Below are positions 23,353 to 32,417 of a stretch of DNA of 32,527 nt, piece by piece. This stretch comes from Gammaproteobacteria bacterium (lineage in GTDB: Bacteria; Pseudomonadota; Gammaproteobacteria; Pseudomonadales; Pseudohongiellaceae). A model generated the notes under the pieces. That model made no database searches, was not told the DNA's origin, and worked only from the letters and a program-made list of their open reading frames with translations. The stretch is from NCBI GenBank assembly GCA_030831125.1, contig JAURLQ010000084.1, forward strand, positions 1-32,527, in the 5' to 3' direction. How positions within the stretch are numbered: position 1 is the stretch's first letter; each line of letters begins with the position of its first letter. Position numbers and translations under genes: made by a program.

Positions 23353-24615
23353 ATGCCGGTGCGTCCCAACAACAATATCTTCTATGCCCAGTCTGGTGGT
23401 GTTACCGCCGTTATCAATGCATCAGCCTGCGGGGTTATTGAAACCGCACGCCAGCATCCCGAACTGGGCAAGGTATTTGCCGGACGTAACGGAATTATCG
23501 GTGCCCTGCGCGAAGAACTCATCGATACCAGTGTAGTGAGTGATGCAACCATAGCTGAACTGCGACACACCCCTGCAGGTGCATTCGGCTCCTGTCGTTA
23601 CAAGCTCAAGACAATTGAACAGAACCGGGCTGAATATGAACGCCTGATAGAGGTGTTCCGGGCACATGACATCGGCTACTTCTTCTACAACGGTGGTGGT
23701 GATTCCCAGGATACCGCCAACAAGGTGGCGCAGTTCAGCATGGACATGAATTTTCCGATCACCTGTATCGGTGTCCCCAAGACAGTGGACAACGATCTGC
23801 CCATCACCGACTGCTGTCCGGGATTTGGTTCAGTGGCCAAATATGTGGCAGTTTCCATACGCGAAGCCGGGCTTGATGTGGCCTCAATGTGCGAAAGCTC
23901 CACCAAGGTCTTCGTACTCGAAGTGATGGGCCGTCATGCCGGCTGGATAGCCGGTGCCGCAGGACTTGCTGCCGAGCAGGAAGGCGACGCACCGCACATT
24001 ATCGTGTTCCCCGAGATTCCTTTCGACAAAACTGCATTTCTGGCCAGAACCAAAGCCTGTGTAGACAAATACGGTTACTGCGCCATTGTGGTTTCCGAAG
24101 GTGCCCACTATGAAGATGGCACTTTCCTGGCCGACCAGGGCACACGGGATGCCTTTGGCCATGCCCAGCTTGGTGGTGTGGCACCTGCACTGGCCAACAT
24201 GGTCAAGGATGCTCTGGGCTACAAGTACCACTGGGCAGTATCCGACTACCTGCAGCGGGCTGCCCGTCATATAGCCTCGGGTACAGACGTGGAACAGGCC
24301 TATGCCATGGGCAAGGCAGCAGTTGAATTTGCACTGGCCGGTAAAAATGCTGTCATGCCGATTGTAGTCCGCGAAAACAGCAAGCCCTATCGCTGGTCGG
24401 TAGGAGAAGCGAAGCTCAGTGATGTGGCCAATGTGGAAAAGAAAATGCCGCGAAACTTCATCACAGAAGACGGTTTTGGCATAACAGATGCCGCCCGTGA
24501 ATATTTTGCACCGCTTATACAGGGTGAAGATTATCCGCCATATGAAAACGGCTTGCCCCGTTTCGCCAGAATGCAGCATGTGCTGGCTCCCAAAAAACTG
24601 CCTGTCTGGAAATGA
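23353..24615 (+). CDS. 6-phosphofructokinase, probably pyrophosphate-dependent
   Basis: The product is 420 residues. It belongs to the PFK family (YAQSGGVTAVINASACGV at the start, GVPKTVDNDLP, EVMGRHAGWIAGAAGLA). Two positions that separate PPi- from ATP-dependent enzymes favour PPi. The GGDGS loop of ATP enzymes reads GGGDS, placing Asp117 where ATP enzymes have Gly, and Lys143 (PKT) replaces the Gly of PGT. It would convert fructose 6-phosphate to the 1,6-bisphosphate, reversibly with PPi. ATG 23353 has AGGAG 7 bases upstream; the longer frame from 23209 covers the promoter region and is rejected. Cofactor choice is inferred from sequence only. Confidence 0.88.
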   Translation: MPVRPNNNIFYAQSGGVTAVINASACGVIETARQHPELGKVFAGRNGIIGALREELIDTSVVSDATIAELRHTPAGAFGSCRYKLKTIEQNRAEYERLIEVFRAHDIGYFFYNGGGDSQDTANKVAQFSMDMNFPITCIGVPKTVDNDLPITDCCPGFGSVAKYVAVSIREAGLDVASMCESSTKVFVLEVMGRHAGWIAGAAGLAAEQEGDAPHIIVFPEIPFDKTAFLARTKACVDKYGYCAIVVSEGAHYEDGTFLADQGTRDAFGHAQLGGVAPALANMVKDALGYKYHWAVSDYLQRAARHIASGTDVEQAYAMGKAAVEFALAGKNAVMPIVVRENSKPYRWSVGEAKLSDVANVEKKMPRNFITEDGFGITDAAREYFAPLIQGEDYPPYENGLPRFARMQHVLAPKKLPVWK

Positions 24616-24627
24616 AGCGGCCAACTG

Positions 24628-25512
24628 ATGCTTCTTGAAATTCTGGCTGTTATTGCTCCTGTCTTTGTCTGTGCCTGCATAGGTTACGGATGGGTAAAGC
24701 TTGGCCACCCATTTGAAACCGCCTTTGTCTCCAGACTGGTAACCAATGTCGGTGCACCCTGCCTGATCTTTTCCACTTTCATGGAAATAGAGATCGAAGT
24801 TGACACTTTCAATACCATGGCCAGTGCGACCATAGTAGCAATGGGACTGTTCGGCATAATTGGCCTGATTATCCTCAAGGCTGCCAAACTCGACCTGCGG
24901 GCCTTTCTGCCTTCGCAGATGTTTCCGAATGTCGGCAACATGGGGCTGCCCTTGTGTCTGCTGGCATTCGGTGACGAAGGTCTGGCACTGGCACTGACCT
25001 ATTTCATGGTAAACATCGTCTTCGGCTTTACTTTCGGCATGTCGATTTCCTCGGGCACAGTTTCATTCCGTGAACTGCTGAAAAACCCGATGTTCTACGC
25101 CGTACTGGTAACACTCGCTTTCCTGTTCGCCGGGCTCAAGCCACCGGACTGGGTGCAGAACACCACCAGTCTGCTGGGTGGACTCACCATTCCTGTCATG
25201 CTGATTGCACTTGGTGTTTCGCTGGCCAGCTTCAGAATCTCCAGCATCAAACGCAGTGTGGCGCTTTCAGTGCTCAGACTGGTCATGGGCTTTGTTGTCG
25301 GTATTGGCACAGCTGCAATGTTCGGCATGGAAGGCACAATGCGGGGCATCATGATCATGCAGTGCTCCATGCCGGTAGCGGTCTTTTCCTATCTGTTTGC
25401 CTTTCGCTACAACAGACAACCCGAAGAGGTTGCGGGCACAGTAGTCATTTCAACAGTACTGGCCTTCCTGTGTCTGCCTTTGCTGTTATGGTATGTATTG
25501 CCACCAACCTGA
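24628..25512 (+). CDS. AEC-family (auxin efflux carrier-like) transporter
   Basis: The product is 294 residues and mostly hydrophobic, with about ten likely membrane helices in two halves. It fits the AEC/Mem_trans pattern: an N-terminal APVFVCACIGYGWVKLG, the conserved LVTNVGAPCLIFSTF, FPNVGNMGLPLCLLAFG in the middle, and LGGLTIPVMLIALGVSLA in the second half. Bacterial members carry organic acids such as malate, or other small anions; the substrate here cannot be read. It starts 12 bases after the phosphofructokinase gene, so the two are likely cotranscribed. Confidence 0.9.
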   Translation: MLLEILAVIAPVFVCACIGYGWVKLGHPFETAFVSRLVTNVGAPCLIFSTFMEIEIEVDTFNTMASATIVAMGLFGIIGLIILKAAKLDLRAFLPSQMFPNVGNMGLPLCLLAFGDEGLALALTYFMVNIVFGFTFGMSISSGTVSFRELLKNPMFYAVLVTLAFLFAGLKPPDWVQNTTSLLGGLTIPVMLIALGVSLASFRISSIKRSVALSVLRLVMGFVVGIGTAAMFGMEGTMRGIMIMQCSMPVAVFSYLFAFRYNRQPEEVAGTVVISTVLAFLCLPLLLWYVLPPT

Positions 25513-25584
25513 GCCACATGTAATTTTTTATACAAAGAGATCCAGCCTGATTAAGCAGGATTCAATCAACCAGACGAGAGACCC

Positions 25585-26712
25585 ATGAGCAAGATAAACC
25601 CCGCAATAGATCCCGACGGCCTGCTTGAATATTCAGTAGTCTTCACCGACCGCTCCCTCAATCACATGTCGCAATCATTCCAGGCCGTAATGCGTGATAT
25701 TTCAGCAACGCTGAAAACTGTCTACAACGCCCACAGTGCCATACTGGTACCCGGTGGCGGCACCTACGGAATGGAAGCTGTGGCCCGGCAGTTTGCAACC
25801 GGCAAACGCTGCATGGTTATCCGCAATGGATTTTTCAGCTATCGCTGGAGCCAGATCTTTGAAGCAGGTTCCATCCCGGCCAGCGAAACAGTCCTCAAGG
25901 CCCGTCCGGTTGAAGATGGACCACAGCCTGCATTTGCCCCTGTACCGGTGGAAGAAATCCTGGCTGCAATTGCTGCAGAAAAACCGGATCTGGTTTTTGC
26001 GCCGCATGTTGAAACTTCTGCCGGCATAATATTGCCCGATGAATATCTGCTTGAAATCGGCAAGGCTGTGCATGCCCACGGTGGGCTCTTCGTGCTGGAC
26101 TGCATTGCCTCGGGCACTGTTTGGGTAGATATGCAGGCATGCAACGTGGACGTTCTGCTGAGCGCCCCCCAGAAAGGCTGGAGCGCATCTCCCTGCGCAG
26201 GACTTGTCATGCTTTCCGAAGCAGCCGAAAAAACCATGGCTGATACCCAGAGCACCAGTTTTGCCTGCGATCTGAAAAAATGGCGGCAGATCATGGCAGC
26301 CTACGAAAATGGCGGCCATGCCTATCATGCCACCATGCCGACTGATGCCATCGGCAAATTCCATCAGGCCATGCTCGAAGCCGGCACCATCGGTTTCGAC
26401 ACACTGAAGACTGCCCAACTCGACCTTGGCAATCGTGCCCGGATGATCATTGCACAGGCAGGTTACAAAAGCCTGGCAGCTGCAGGATTCGGTGCGCCGG
26501 GAGTTGTTGTAAGTTATACCAGCGATGCAGACATCCAGACCGGCAGGAAATTTCTCGCCCTGGGCATGCAAACTGCCGCAGGCGTTCCCCTGATGTGTGA
26601 TGAGGGCCCCGATTTCAGGACTTTCAGGATTGGCCTGTTCGGGCTGGACAAACTGCAGCACATGGATCGCACGCTTGAGCTGCTGGAAAATGCCCTGGCA
26701 AAACTGGGCTGA
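25585..26712 (+). CDS. Class V PLP-dependent aminotransferase, AGXT-like
   Basis: The product is 375 residues with the fold type I layout of alanine-glyoxylate/serine-pyruvate aminotransferases. The N-terminal part has ILVPGGGTYGMEAVARQF, the PLP-supporting Asp172 lies in VLDCIASG, and the Schiff-base Lys197 in SAPQKGWS, with HVETSAGI (141-148) near the cofactor. The C-terminal part ends with FRIGLFGLDKL. The substrate cannot be decided. The family also includes phosphonate and other aminotransferases, but no phosphonate gene is nearby. A GAGAG lies 4 bases before the ATG. It follows the AEC gene by 72 bases and converges on the methyltransferase gene. Confidence 0.87.
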   Translation: MSKINPAIDPDGLLEYSVVFTDRSLNHMSQSFQAVMRDISATLKTVYNAHSAILVPGGGTYGMEAVARQFATGKRCMVIRNGFFSYRWSQIFEAGSIPASETVLKARPVEDGPQPAFAPVPVEEILAAIAAEKPDLVFAPHVETSAGIILPDEYLLEIGKAVHAHGGLFVLDCIASGTVWVDMQACNVDVLLSAPQKGWSASPCAGLVMLSEAAEKTMADTQSTSFACDLKKWRQIMAAYENGGHAYHATMPTDAIGKFHQAMLEAGTIGFDTLKTAQLDLGNRARMIIAQAGYKSLAAAGFGAPGVVVSYTSDADIQTGRKFLALGMQTAAGVPLMCDEGPDFRTFRIGLFGLDKLQHMDRTLELLENALAKLG

Positions 26713-26733
26713 TACTGCGCCCCGGTTGCCGGT

Positions 26734-27741
26734 TCAGCTCTTGTCTGGATCCCGCAGGCAGAATTGTGGTGTCAGATTTCTGTAGCACTGCTGTTCTGCC
26801 CCTGCACCTTTGTGCATCATGGCCGCCAGCAGTCTTGTCGGCTTGATTTCGCCACTTTCCAGCAACTGCTGATCAAGCGCATGGATCCGGTCGATATACT
26901 GGCGATCATCAATGCTGTCGGCAGCAAAATTGGGTCCATAACCCCTGTCCACAAAAACATCTATCAGGTTTCCATACGCCAGGAACAGCTCAAAATCGAA
27001 GCGATCTGTCAGCAAGGGCAGAATATCCTGGGCCCGGATACCTTCAAAGCCTTCCTGTGAACAATCACGGTTCACAAACATTTCATCACGGGTTTGCAAC
27101 TGATGATTGTATTTGTAACGTGACGGCAATTCAGACCATAACTGTTCAATGATACGCAGGGCTTCTGGCCAGCGTTGATGACCGTTCCGCCCGATCATGT
27201 CGTGGGTGAGGAAATATCCCTGTGGATGAAGGCAGTCACAGATTTTTGAGAACATAAGTTCCAGCTCAACCATATGATGCAATGACTGGTTGGCAATAAT
27301 GATATGCGCTGTTCTGTCCATGCCAGTTGCAACAACATTGCCGCAATTGAAGACCATATGGGTCAACAGATTCTTTTCAGTTGCAGCCTGCCTGCCGCGC
27401 TCAAGCATGTCCGGATTGATATCGACACATTCAATCACGAAACCGGAAACTCCCTCGGCAACAAGCTGCCCGGCTATTTCTGCTTCCTGGTCGCAGTTAC
27501 CGGCACCAATGCTGATAATGTGCAGTTCGTTCACAGACAGCTGTGCCGACCTGAACTTCAGGATGTACTGGCAGTAGAACTGCGTAATCGTACTGAAGCC
27601 GAATTGCCGGGCAATCGGCACCAGATGCGTTGCTGCCCAGTACTCTGCAATGGGCGGCAGATCATGCACCATTTCCACATCCCTGTAGTTGGCAAGTTCT
27701 TCCTGCAACTTTCTGTCGTATGCACTATCGGGTCCAGTCAT
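26734..27741 (-). CDS. Class I SAM-dependent methyltransferase, substrate unknown
   Basis: The product is 335 residues. The central Rossmann domain has motif I IISIGAGNCDQEAE (75-88), an acidic motif II VIECVDINPDMLERGR (102-117) and the later strand HIIIANQSLHH (146-156), followed by CLHPQGYFLTHDMIGRNGHQRW. N-terminal (about 70 residues) and C-terminal (about 120 residues) extensions flank it. I cannot assign a substrate. The ATG has AGAGAG 2 bases upstream. It lies 20 bases after the large membrane protein gene and is the last gene of the leftward pdxH cluster. Confidence 0.82.
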   Translation of the reverse strand: MTGPDSAYDRKLQEELANYRDVEMVHDLPPIAEYWAATHLVPIARQFGFSTITQFYCQYILKFRSAQLSVNELHIISIGAGNCDQEAEIAGQLVAEGVSGFVIECVDINPDMLERGRQAATEKNLLTHMVFNCGNVVATGMDRTAHIIIANQSLHHMVELELMFSKICDCLHPQGYFLTHDMIGRNGHQRWPEALRIIEQLWSELPSRYKYNHQLQTRDEMFVNRDCSQEGFEGIRAQDILPLLTDRFDFELFLAYGNLIDVFVDRGYGPNFAADSIDDRQYIDRIHALDQQLLESGEIKPTRLLAAMMHKGAGAEQQCYRNLTPQFCLRDPDKS

Positions 27742-27761
27742 GCTCTCTTCTCATCCCTGGT

Positions 27762-29603
27762 TCATGGCACAGCAAATTCATTGCGCACCTCTTCAATGGT
27801 TGCCAACAGCTCTGTGCGGAACGATTCCCTGCTGACAGCTTCCTCGAACTCAATCAGGGCCTTGTCTATGCCGATGCCCACCATCAGCCCCCCGGCAATA
27901 CCGCCGATTATTGCACCAATAGCCGTACCAATACCCGGGACTACAGAGCCGGCTGCTGCGCCCGCCGCAGCCCCTGCGCCGGCTCCCAGTGATGCCCCTG
28001 CTGTTTTGCTGGCAAGCAGTTTACCCAGCGCCTTGGCTGCCAGTTTGAAACTGCCCTTGGTGATCATTCTGGAACCCAGCTTTGCAGCAACTGCACCAGT
28101 CATGACACCTGCAACAGCCGAGCCACTGCTGCCGGCCAGCAGTCTTGACTGCAGGTTTATCAGATCCCTGTGCACGGGCGCTTCAAGTACACTTGCCAAT
28201 TCAAGCTGAAGCAGAGGTTCCACTTTGCGCGTACCTGGATCAACCCTGTTGCCCGCAAGTATGCTTCTGGCCAATACCGCGTAGCGCTCCGCAGCAAGGG
28301 CGTTGCCATCAAGTGCTGCATCAAGGGCAGTCTGAACCGGGCCGAATACATCTCCCCACTGCAGCGAATCGATCAATCTGTCTGCCATGTACTGTTCAAG
28401 ATCACCGGAAAGCAAATGCCCGATTCTTGCGTACTCACCTCCCAGGCTGTAGTACCAGTCAAGATAGATCTCCACATTGCTTTCAACTGCATTGAATGCA
28501 ATGTCCAGTGTGGTCCTGAGATCCTGCAATGCCGCCCCGCTTTCATCCAGCACCTGCGTTTTGGCCTGTTCAAGTTGCTGCGAGGTTCCAGGCTTGTACC
28601 AGTCATCTCCTATACGTTCCAGCTGCAACACAAACACTTCAGGAGCGCGCTGCACTGGCTGGTTGTTGCGGGCTTCAGTTTCTATCAAGGCAACAAGGGG
28701 CAGGAACACAAAAAGCAGCAGGAAACTAGCCACGGCACTGCCTAGCACGAGATCCGGAGTGCTTACAGCAGGTGGTGTACTACTGTCTGTAAGCGGCACC
28801 AGTATCCGGCGCCATTCCGGGGCTGGCAGCATGAATGCCGAGAACACGGTGCAGGCAAGCCAGAAAACCAGCCATGCATCAAATGCTGCAGCCAGCCACA
28901 TCAGGTAACTGTTTCCAGCACTCCGATAGTGAATGGCATAGTCAAGCATGCCATCGGCAATCATCAGCATCTCGCCTGTGAAACGTAGTGCCACACTGCC
29001 CTGCAGGTCGGCTACCTGCATTCTTGACCTTTCAATGGCATCTGCCAGAGTCCCTGCATCGGGCACATCGCTTGCAACAAGGAAAGTCAACAGAAGATAT
29101 ACAAGCGAAAGCAGCGCTGGTGTCAAAATCCGCGACCAGCCCAGGGCACGCATTGTTACCAGCCAGGGACGGTACTGCGTTGCTGTCAATCCATGTACCC
29201 AGTGGTACACAATCCAGAATACCGGTGCTGCACATAACATCAGCAGCCATTGTTGCCAGCTGAATACATGCAGGCGAATCAGCAGAAATACGGCACCCGG
29301 TAAACCGGTAAGCAAGGCAACAACCAGGCTGACTAGTCGCCCGGAAAAAATCCGGTAAAAGAGACTTGTGCGCCTGTATTGCAAACGTCTCAAGGTTCTG
29401 GCCATGACACGCTGATAAAGCACAAAGCAGACCAGCGGCAAGGCGATGACAACGATTGCCACCAGTGCATGCCATAAAACACCACCGGCAAAACTGCCGG
29501 CAAGCACGTATGTCACCAGCAGCCACAACACCACAGTCAACAGGAATCTGCGCGGGCTTGCAGGTGATAGATTGTCGTTATTGTCGCTTTTTGGGGGCTG
29601 CAT
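27762..29603 (-). CDS. Large membrane protein with Ala/Gly-rich C-terminal segment, function unknown
   Basis: The product is 613 residues and not a family I recognise. The N-terminal half has about six to seven membrane helices: roughly 20-65 (two), 90-135 (two), 155-176, 237-258 and 288-310. Residues about 315-520 look soluble and helical (for example VFVLQLERIGDDWYKPGTSQQLEQAKTQVLDE), probably periplasmic or cytoplasmic. Residues about 520-585 are rich in Ala and Gly (GAGAGAAAGAAAGSVVPGIG, then IGGIAGGLMVGIGID), like glycine-zipper membrane inserts. A charged C-terminal tail follows. Gene context: 44 bases after pdxH, 20 bases before the methyltransferase gene. Confidence 0.78.
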   Translation of the reverse strand: MQPPKSDNNDNLSPASPRRFLLTVVLWLLVTYVLAGSFAGGVLWHALVAIVVIALPLVCFVLYQRVMARTLRRLQYRRTSLFYRIFSGRLVSLVVALLTGLPGAVFLLIRLHVFSWQQWLLMLCAAPVFWIVYHWVHGLTATQYRPWLVTMRALGWSRILTPALLSLVYLLLTFLVASDVPDAGTLADAIERSRMQVADLQGSVALRFTGEMLMIADGMLDYAIHYRSAGNSYLMWLAAAFDAWLVFWLACTVFSAFMLPAPEWRRILVPLTDSSTPPAVSTPDLVLGSAVASFLLLFVFLPLVALIETEARNNQPVQRAPEVFVLQLERIGDDWYKPGTSQQLEQAKTQVLDESGAALQDLRTTLDIAFNAVESNVEIYLDWYYSLGGEYARIGHLLSGDLEQYMADRLIDSLQWGDVFGPVQTALDAALDGNALAAERYAVLARSILAGNRVDPGTRKVEPLLQLELASVLEAPVHRDLINLQSRLLAGSSGSAVAGVMTGAVAAKLGSRMITKGSFKLAAKALGKLLASKTAGASLGAGAGAAAGAAAGSVVPGIGTAIGAIIGGIAGGLMVGIGIDKALIEFEEAVSRESFRTELLATIEEVRNEFAVP

Positions 29604-29647
29604 GAAGGGAAATCTACCCGCTCAGTTGCAGCGAGTCACGAGGAGAG

Positions 29648-30286
29648 TCAGGGAGCCAGTCTTTCAACTGTCCAGCCGCCCTCGGGTTGCAGGCGATATT
29701 CAAAGCGATCGTGCAGTCTGTTCGCGCCACCCTGCCAGAATTCGATTTCGTGAGGCACTACGCGAAAACCACCCCAGAAATCGGGCAGCGGCACTTCACC
29801 GTGTGCATATTTCTGTTTCATATGTTCAAGCTGTGTGAGCAGGAATTCCCGTGTGGACAGTTTCCGGCTTTGCTGTGAGGCCCAGGCGGCAAGCTGGGAT
29901 TCGCGTGGACGAGATGCAAAGTATCGTACCGACTCTGCAAGACTTACCTTTGTTGCTGTACCGCAAACCTTCACCTGCCTTTCCAGCGGATGCCAGGGAA
30001 AAAGCAGGCTGACGCGGTGATTTTCAGCTATTTCGCGGGCCTTGCGGCTGCCATAGTTGGTATAGAAGACAAAGCCTGAATCGTCGAGGTGCTTGAGCAG
30101 TACCGTGCGTTGTGAAGGCTGCCCCTGTGCAGACACGGTTGCCACTATCATCGCGGTAGGATCGATAAGCCCGCTTTCAATGGCCTGTTGTTGCCAGATT
30201 TCAAAAAGCTCAAGTGGTGTGGCTGGCAAATCCTTGCTGCGCAGGCCACCTTTGAGATATTCACGCCGGAACTGTTCGAGATTCAT
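29648..30286 (-). CDS. pdxH: Pyridoxamine 5'-phosphate oxidase
   Basis: The product is 212 residues, near the E. coli length (218). It oxidises pyridoxine or pyridoxamine 5'-phosphate to PLP using FMN. It has the N-terminal [10 protein letters not shown][11 protein letters not shown], the FMN-binding [54 protein letters not shown], and the C-terminal [16 protein letters not shown]. All match PdxH. It lies 30 bases after the MORN gene. PdxH makes the cofactor of the nearby class V aminotransferase, but that is not evidence of a shared pathway. Confidence 0.96.
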   Translation of the reverse strand: MNLEQFRREYLKGGLRSKDLPATPLELFEIWQQQAIESGLIDPTAMIVATVSAQGQPSQRTVLLKHLDDSGFVFYTNYGSRKAREIAENHRVSLLFPWHPLERQVKVCGTATKVSLAESVRYFASRPRESQLAAWASQQSRKLSTREFLLTQLEHMKQKYAHGEVPLPDFWGGFRVVPHEIEFWQGGANRLHDRFEYRLQPEGGWTVERLAP

Positions 30287-30316
30287 GCTGTGTGGTCTGC
30301 CTTGATGACTATGGAA

Positions 30317-30925
30317 TCAACGTTCGAGTGGTTCGTCATATACCCTTTCATCGAAGTTGAATATCCGGTCGGAACGAAGCCCGGTGGGATACAGGAAATA
30401 ACCACGACCATGTTTCTTGTTGGCTGCCCAGCCACCGGTGTACTGCACGCCATCGGGCCACACATAGGTACCTTCGCCATCGAAGTTGTCATTGAGAAAG
30501 GCGCCCTGGTAGTGCTCTGTATTTTCACTGAGCCAGAATTCTGTGTAGCGGTCTTCGCGCCAGCCATCCAAATGATAGGCCTGCAGTCCGGTGCCGTTGC
30601 GTTTGTCGTTTTTCCACTGCCCGATGTATACGTTGTTCTCGCTGTCCCACTGTGTTCCGCGGCCATCGCGTTTGCCGTATTTGAAATTGCCCTTGTACCA
30701 GATTTTCTTGTCCACAATTTCAAGTTTGCCAAAACCGTGGTAGCGGCCACCCAGAAAAGCACCGGTGTAGCTTGTCAGCCCTGCCGGTGTTTCCGAGACC
30801 AGGGTGCCTACACCATTTTCACAGTCACCTGAACTGCATCCGGGCTCGAGTTTACGGGCAAGTTGGGCTTGGGCATGGGTGCTGAGCATCAGCAGCATCA
30901 ATGCAAGGCTGAACAGTTTCTTCAT
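30317..30925 (-). CDS. Exported MORN-repeat protein
   Basis: The product is about 202 residues. A Sec signal (MKKLFSLALMLLMLSTHAQA) is followed by a short Cys-containing region (CSSGDC) and at least five MORN repeats of about 22 residues, for example YTGAFLGGRYHGFGKL, YKGNFKYGKRDGRGT, YIGQWKNDKRNGTGL, YQGAFLNDNFDGEGTY and YTGGWAANKKHGRGYF. MORN repeats form an elongated beta sheet; bacterial exported forms have no general known role. ATG 30925 has AGGAG about 7 bases upstream, so the in-frame GTG one codon earlier is not preferred. It is the first gene of the leftward pdxH cluster. Confidence 0.87.
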   Translation of the reverse strand: MKKLFSLALMLLMLSTHAQAQLARKLEPGCSSGDCENGVGTLVSETPAGLTSYTGAFLGGRYHGFGKLEIVDKKIWYKGNFKYGKRDGRGTQWDSENNVYIGQWKNDKRNGTGLQAYHLDGWREDRYTEFWLSENTEHYQGAFLNDNFDGEGTYVWPDGVQYTGGWAANKKHGRGYFLYPTGLRSDRIFNFDERVYDEPLER

Positions 30926-31120
30926 CACTTCTCTCCTGGCTTTTCAGCGGCAAGGCCGTTCATTCTACCGCAAAGTTATGACAATTCCCTTGAAGTCTCC
31001 AGATGACCAACTCCGTGTCGGACATGAACTACAAGTCAGTCAGGTCGTGTGGCTCAGCAATCCCAATCCAACCAATTACCTCATTCTGATTGTTGTTTGA
31101 ATCTGCCACTGGACTTGAGA

Positions 31121-31301
31121 ATGGTTTGCAGTAGTTAATCGAGCGACCGTCTGCGGCAGGGGTGGAGCAATGTGCATTGCAAGCGCAGCTTGCAGCATTG
31201 TGGAACGACACCCGCAGGGTGGCTGGACCCGCTTGCGGGCCGCAGCCGAGCCCCCATGGATGGGTTCACGGCGTGTCGCGAGAGAAACTACTGCAAACCA
31301 T
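31121..31301. repeat. Palindromic intergenic repeat B, same family as repeat A
   Basis: The 16-base arm ATGGTTTGCAGTAGTT (31121-31136) is the perfect inverse complement of 31286-31301. Inside are the hairpin TGCAAGC/GCTTGCA (31168-31184) and an inverted CCCGC/GCGGG pair. The right half, read on the minus strand, contains CGACACGCCGTGAACC and ATGGGGGCTCGGCTGCGGC, which matches the left half of repeat A at most positions, including the shared core of 17 bases. Confidence 0.75.
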
Positions 31302-31368
31302 CATTTACACAACAGTCCAAATCGTCAAACCCCGATAACTGGTAATGCGCCAATACGCTTTTCAACCT

Positions 31369-31396
31369 TTGAATGACCACCAGCATCCTTTATAGT
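31369..31396 (+). promoter_or_regulatory. Putative sigma70 promoter of the dehydrogenase gene
   Basis: TTGAAT (31369-31374) and TATAGT (31391-31396) are 16 bases apart, with 4/6 and 5/6 matches. Initiation near 31403 would give a leader of about 29 bases with AGGA before the ATG. Confidence 0.45.
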
Positions 31397-31431
31397 GCGG
31401 AACCTGGTTTCAAGCACAGCAGGAACAGCAC

Positions 31432-32304
31432 ATGGGCAGCAAAACAGCATTCATTGGCCTCGGTAACATGGGTTATCCGATGGCAGGACACCTTGTAAAA
31501 GCAGGTCATGAAGTTACCGTATTCAACCGCACGGTAACAAAGGCTGCTGCGTGGCAGGAAGAACATGGTGGTCAAACAGCCCCAACGCCGGCTGAAGCTG
31601 CTGCCGGGGCCGAATTCATATTCCTGTGCGTGGGCAACGACAATGACGTGCGGGAAGTCTGCATTGGAGCTGATGGCGTTTTCAGCACTGCTCCCAAAGG
31701 CGCCATCATTATCGACCACACCACCACTTCTGCCATCGTTGCACGTGAAATGTCGACAAAAGCGGCAGAACTGGGCCTCTACTTTCTGGATGCACCGGTA
31801 TCCGGTGGCCAGGCTGGCGCCCAGAACGGCGTACTGACAGTCATGACTGGTGGTGATGATGTGGCTTTCAACAAGGCAGAACCGGTAATTGCTGCTTTTG
31901 CTGCCAGCATAAAACTGCTTGGTCCTTCAGGTTATGGTCAGCTCACAAAGATGGTCAACCAGATATGTATAGCCGGGCTGGTTCAGGGACTCTCTGAAGG
32001 CATCCACTTTGCCAAGCGCGCAGGGCTGAATGTGGAAGAGGTCATTGGAGTAATCAGCAAGGGGGCAGCCTCTTCATGGCAAATGGTCAATCGCTGGGAA
32101 ACCATGAACAACAACAAATTCGATTTCGGCTTTGCAGTTGACTGGATGCGCAAGGATCTGGGTATTGCCTTTGACGAAGCGCAGCTCAATGGCGCCAGCC
32201 TGCCTGTAACCAGAATAGTCGATGGCTATTACGAAGAAGTGCAGGCCATGGGTGGCAGACGCTGGGATACTTCCTCGCTTATAGCCCGACTTGAAAAGCC
32301 CTGA
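31432..32304 (+). CDS. Beta-hydroxyacid dehydrogenase, NAD(P)-binding
   Basis: The product is 290 residues, the length of the 3-hydroxyisobutyrate/tartronate-semialdehyde family. An N-terminal Rossmann domain has GLGNMG (9-14), VFNRT with Asn-Arg where the cofactor specificity is set (favouring NADP in this family), and a substrate-binding DAPVSGGQAGA (120-130). The catalytic Lys173 lies in GQLTKMVNQ. The C-terminal all-helical domain includes DFGFAVDWMRKDLGIAF. The substrate could be 3-hydroxyisobutyrate, tartronate semialdehyde, glyoxylate/succinic semialdehyde or a related acid. It appears to be a single gene with its own promoter; AGGA lies 7 bases before the ATG. Confidence 0.9.
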   Translation: MGSKTAFIGLGNMGYPMAGHLVKAGHEVTVFNRTVTKAAAWQEEHGGQTAPTPAEAAAGAEFIFLCVGNDNDVREVCIGADGVFSTAPKGAIIIDHTTTSAIVAREMSTKAAELGLYFLDAPVSGGQAGAQNGVLTVMTGGDDVAFNKAEPVIAAFAASIKLLGPSGYGQLTKMVNQICIAGLVQGLSEGIHFAKRAGLNVEEVIGVISKGAASSWQMVNRWETMNNNKFDFGFAVDWMRKDLGIAFDEAQLNGASLPVTRIVDGYYEEVQAMGGRRWDTSSLIARLEKP

Positions 32305-32361
32305 GATCGCGAACTGTTGCAGATTATCCTAAAGAACAGGGACTTTAATGTTCAGCCCGGG

Positions 32362-32383
32362 TGCAGATTCCATTAAATCTGCA
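32362..32383. repeat. Perfect 8-bp stem-loop after the dehydrogenase gene
   Basis: TGCAGATT and AATCTGCA pair perfectly around the loop CCATTA, 58 bases after the dehydrogenase stop. No T tract follows on either strand, so a role as terminator is uncertain. Confidence 0.4.
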
Positions 32384-32417
32384 TCCGATACAGTCCGACC
32401 GGTGTCCGGCTGTTGAC

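Larger units (their letters stand above)
30926..31431. other. Divergent intergenic region between the MORN gene and the dehydrogenase gene
   Basis: This region of about 500 bases holds no convincing gene. For the leftward cluster I see only TAGAAT (minus strand, 30967-30962), a 5/6 -10 about 37 bases before the ATG, without a good -35. Repeat B occupies 31121-31301, and the dehydrogenase promoter lies at 31369-31396. The remaining part, 30968-31120, shows no structure I can name. Confidence 0.5.

Noticed and set aside
27304-28209. Plus-strand frame of 301 codons opposite the membrane protein and methyltransferase
   Set aside because: The Ala/Pro/Ser-rich stretch is the antisense of the Ala/Gly-rich coding segment, and the frame crosses two well-supported genes.
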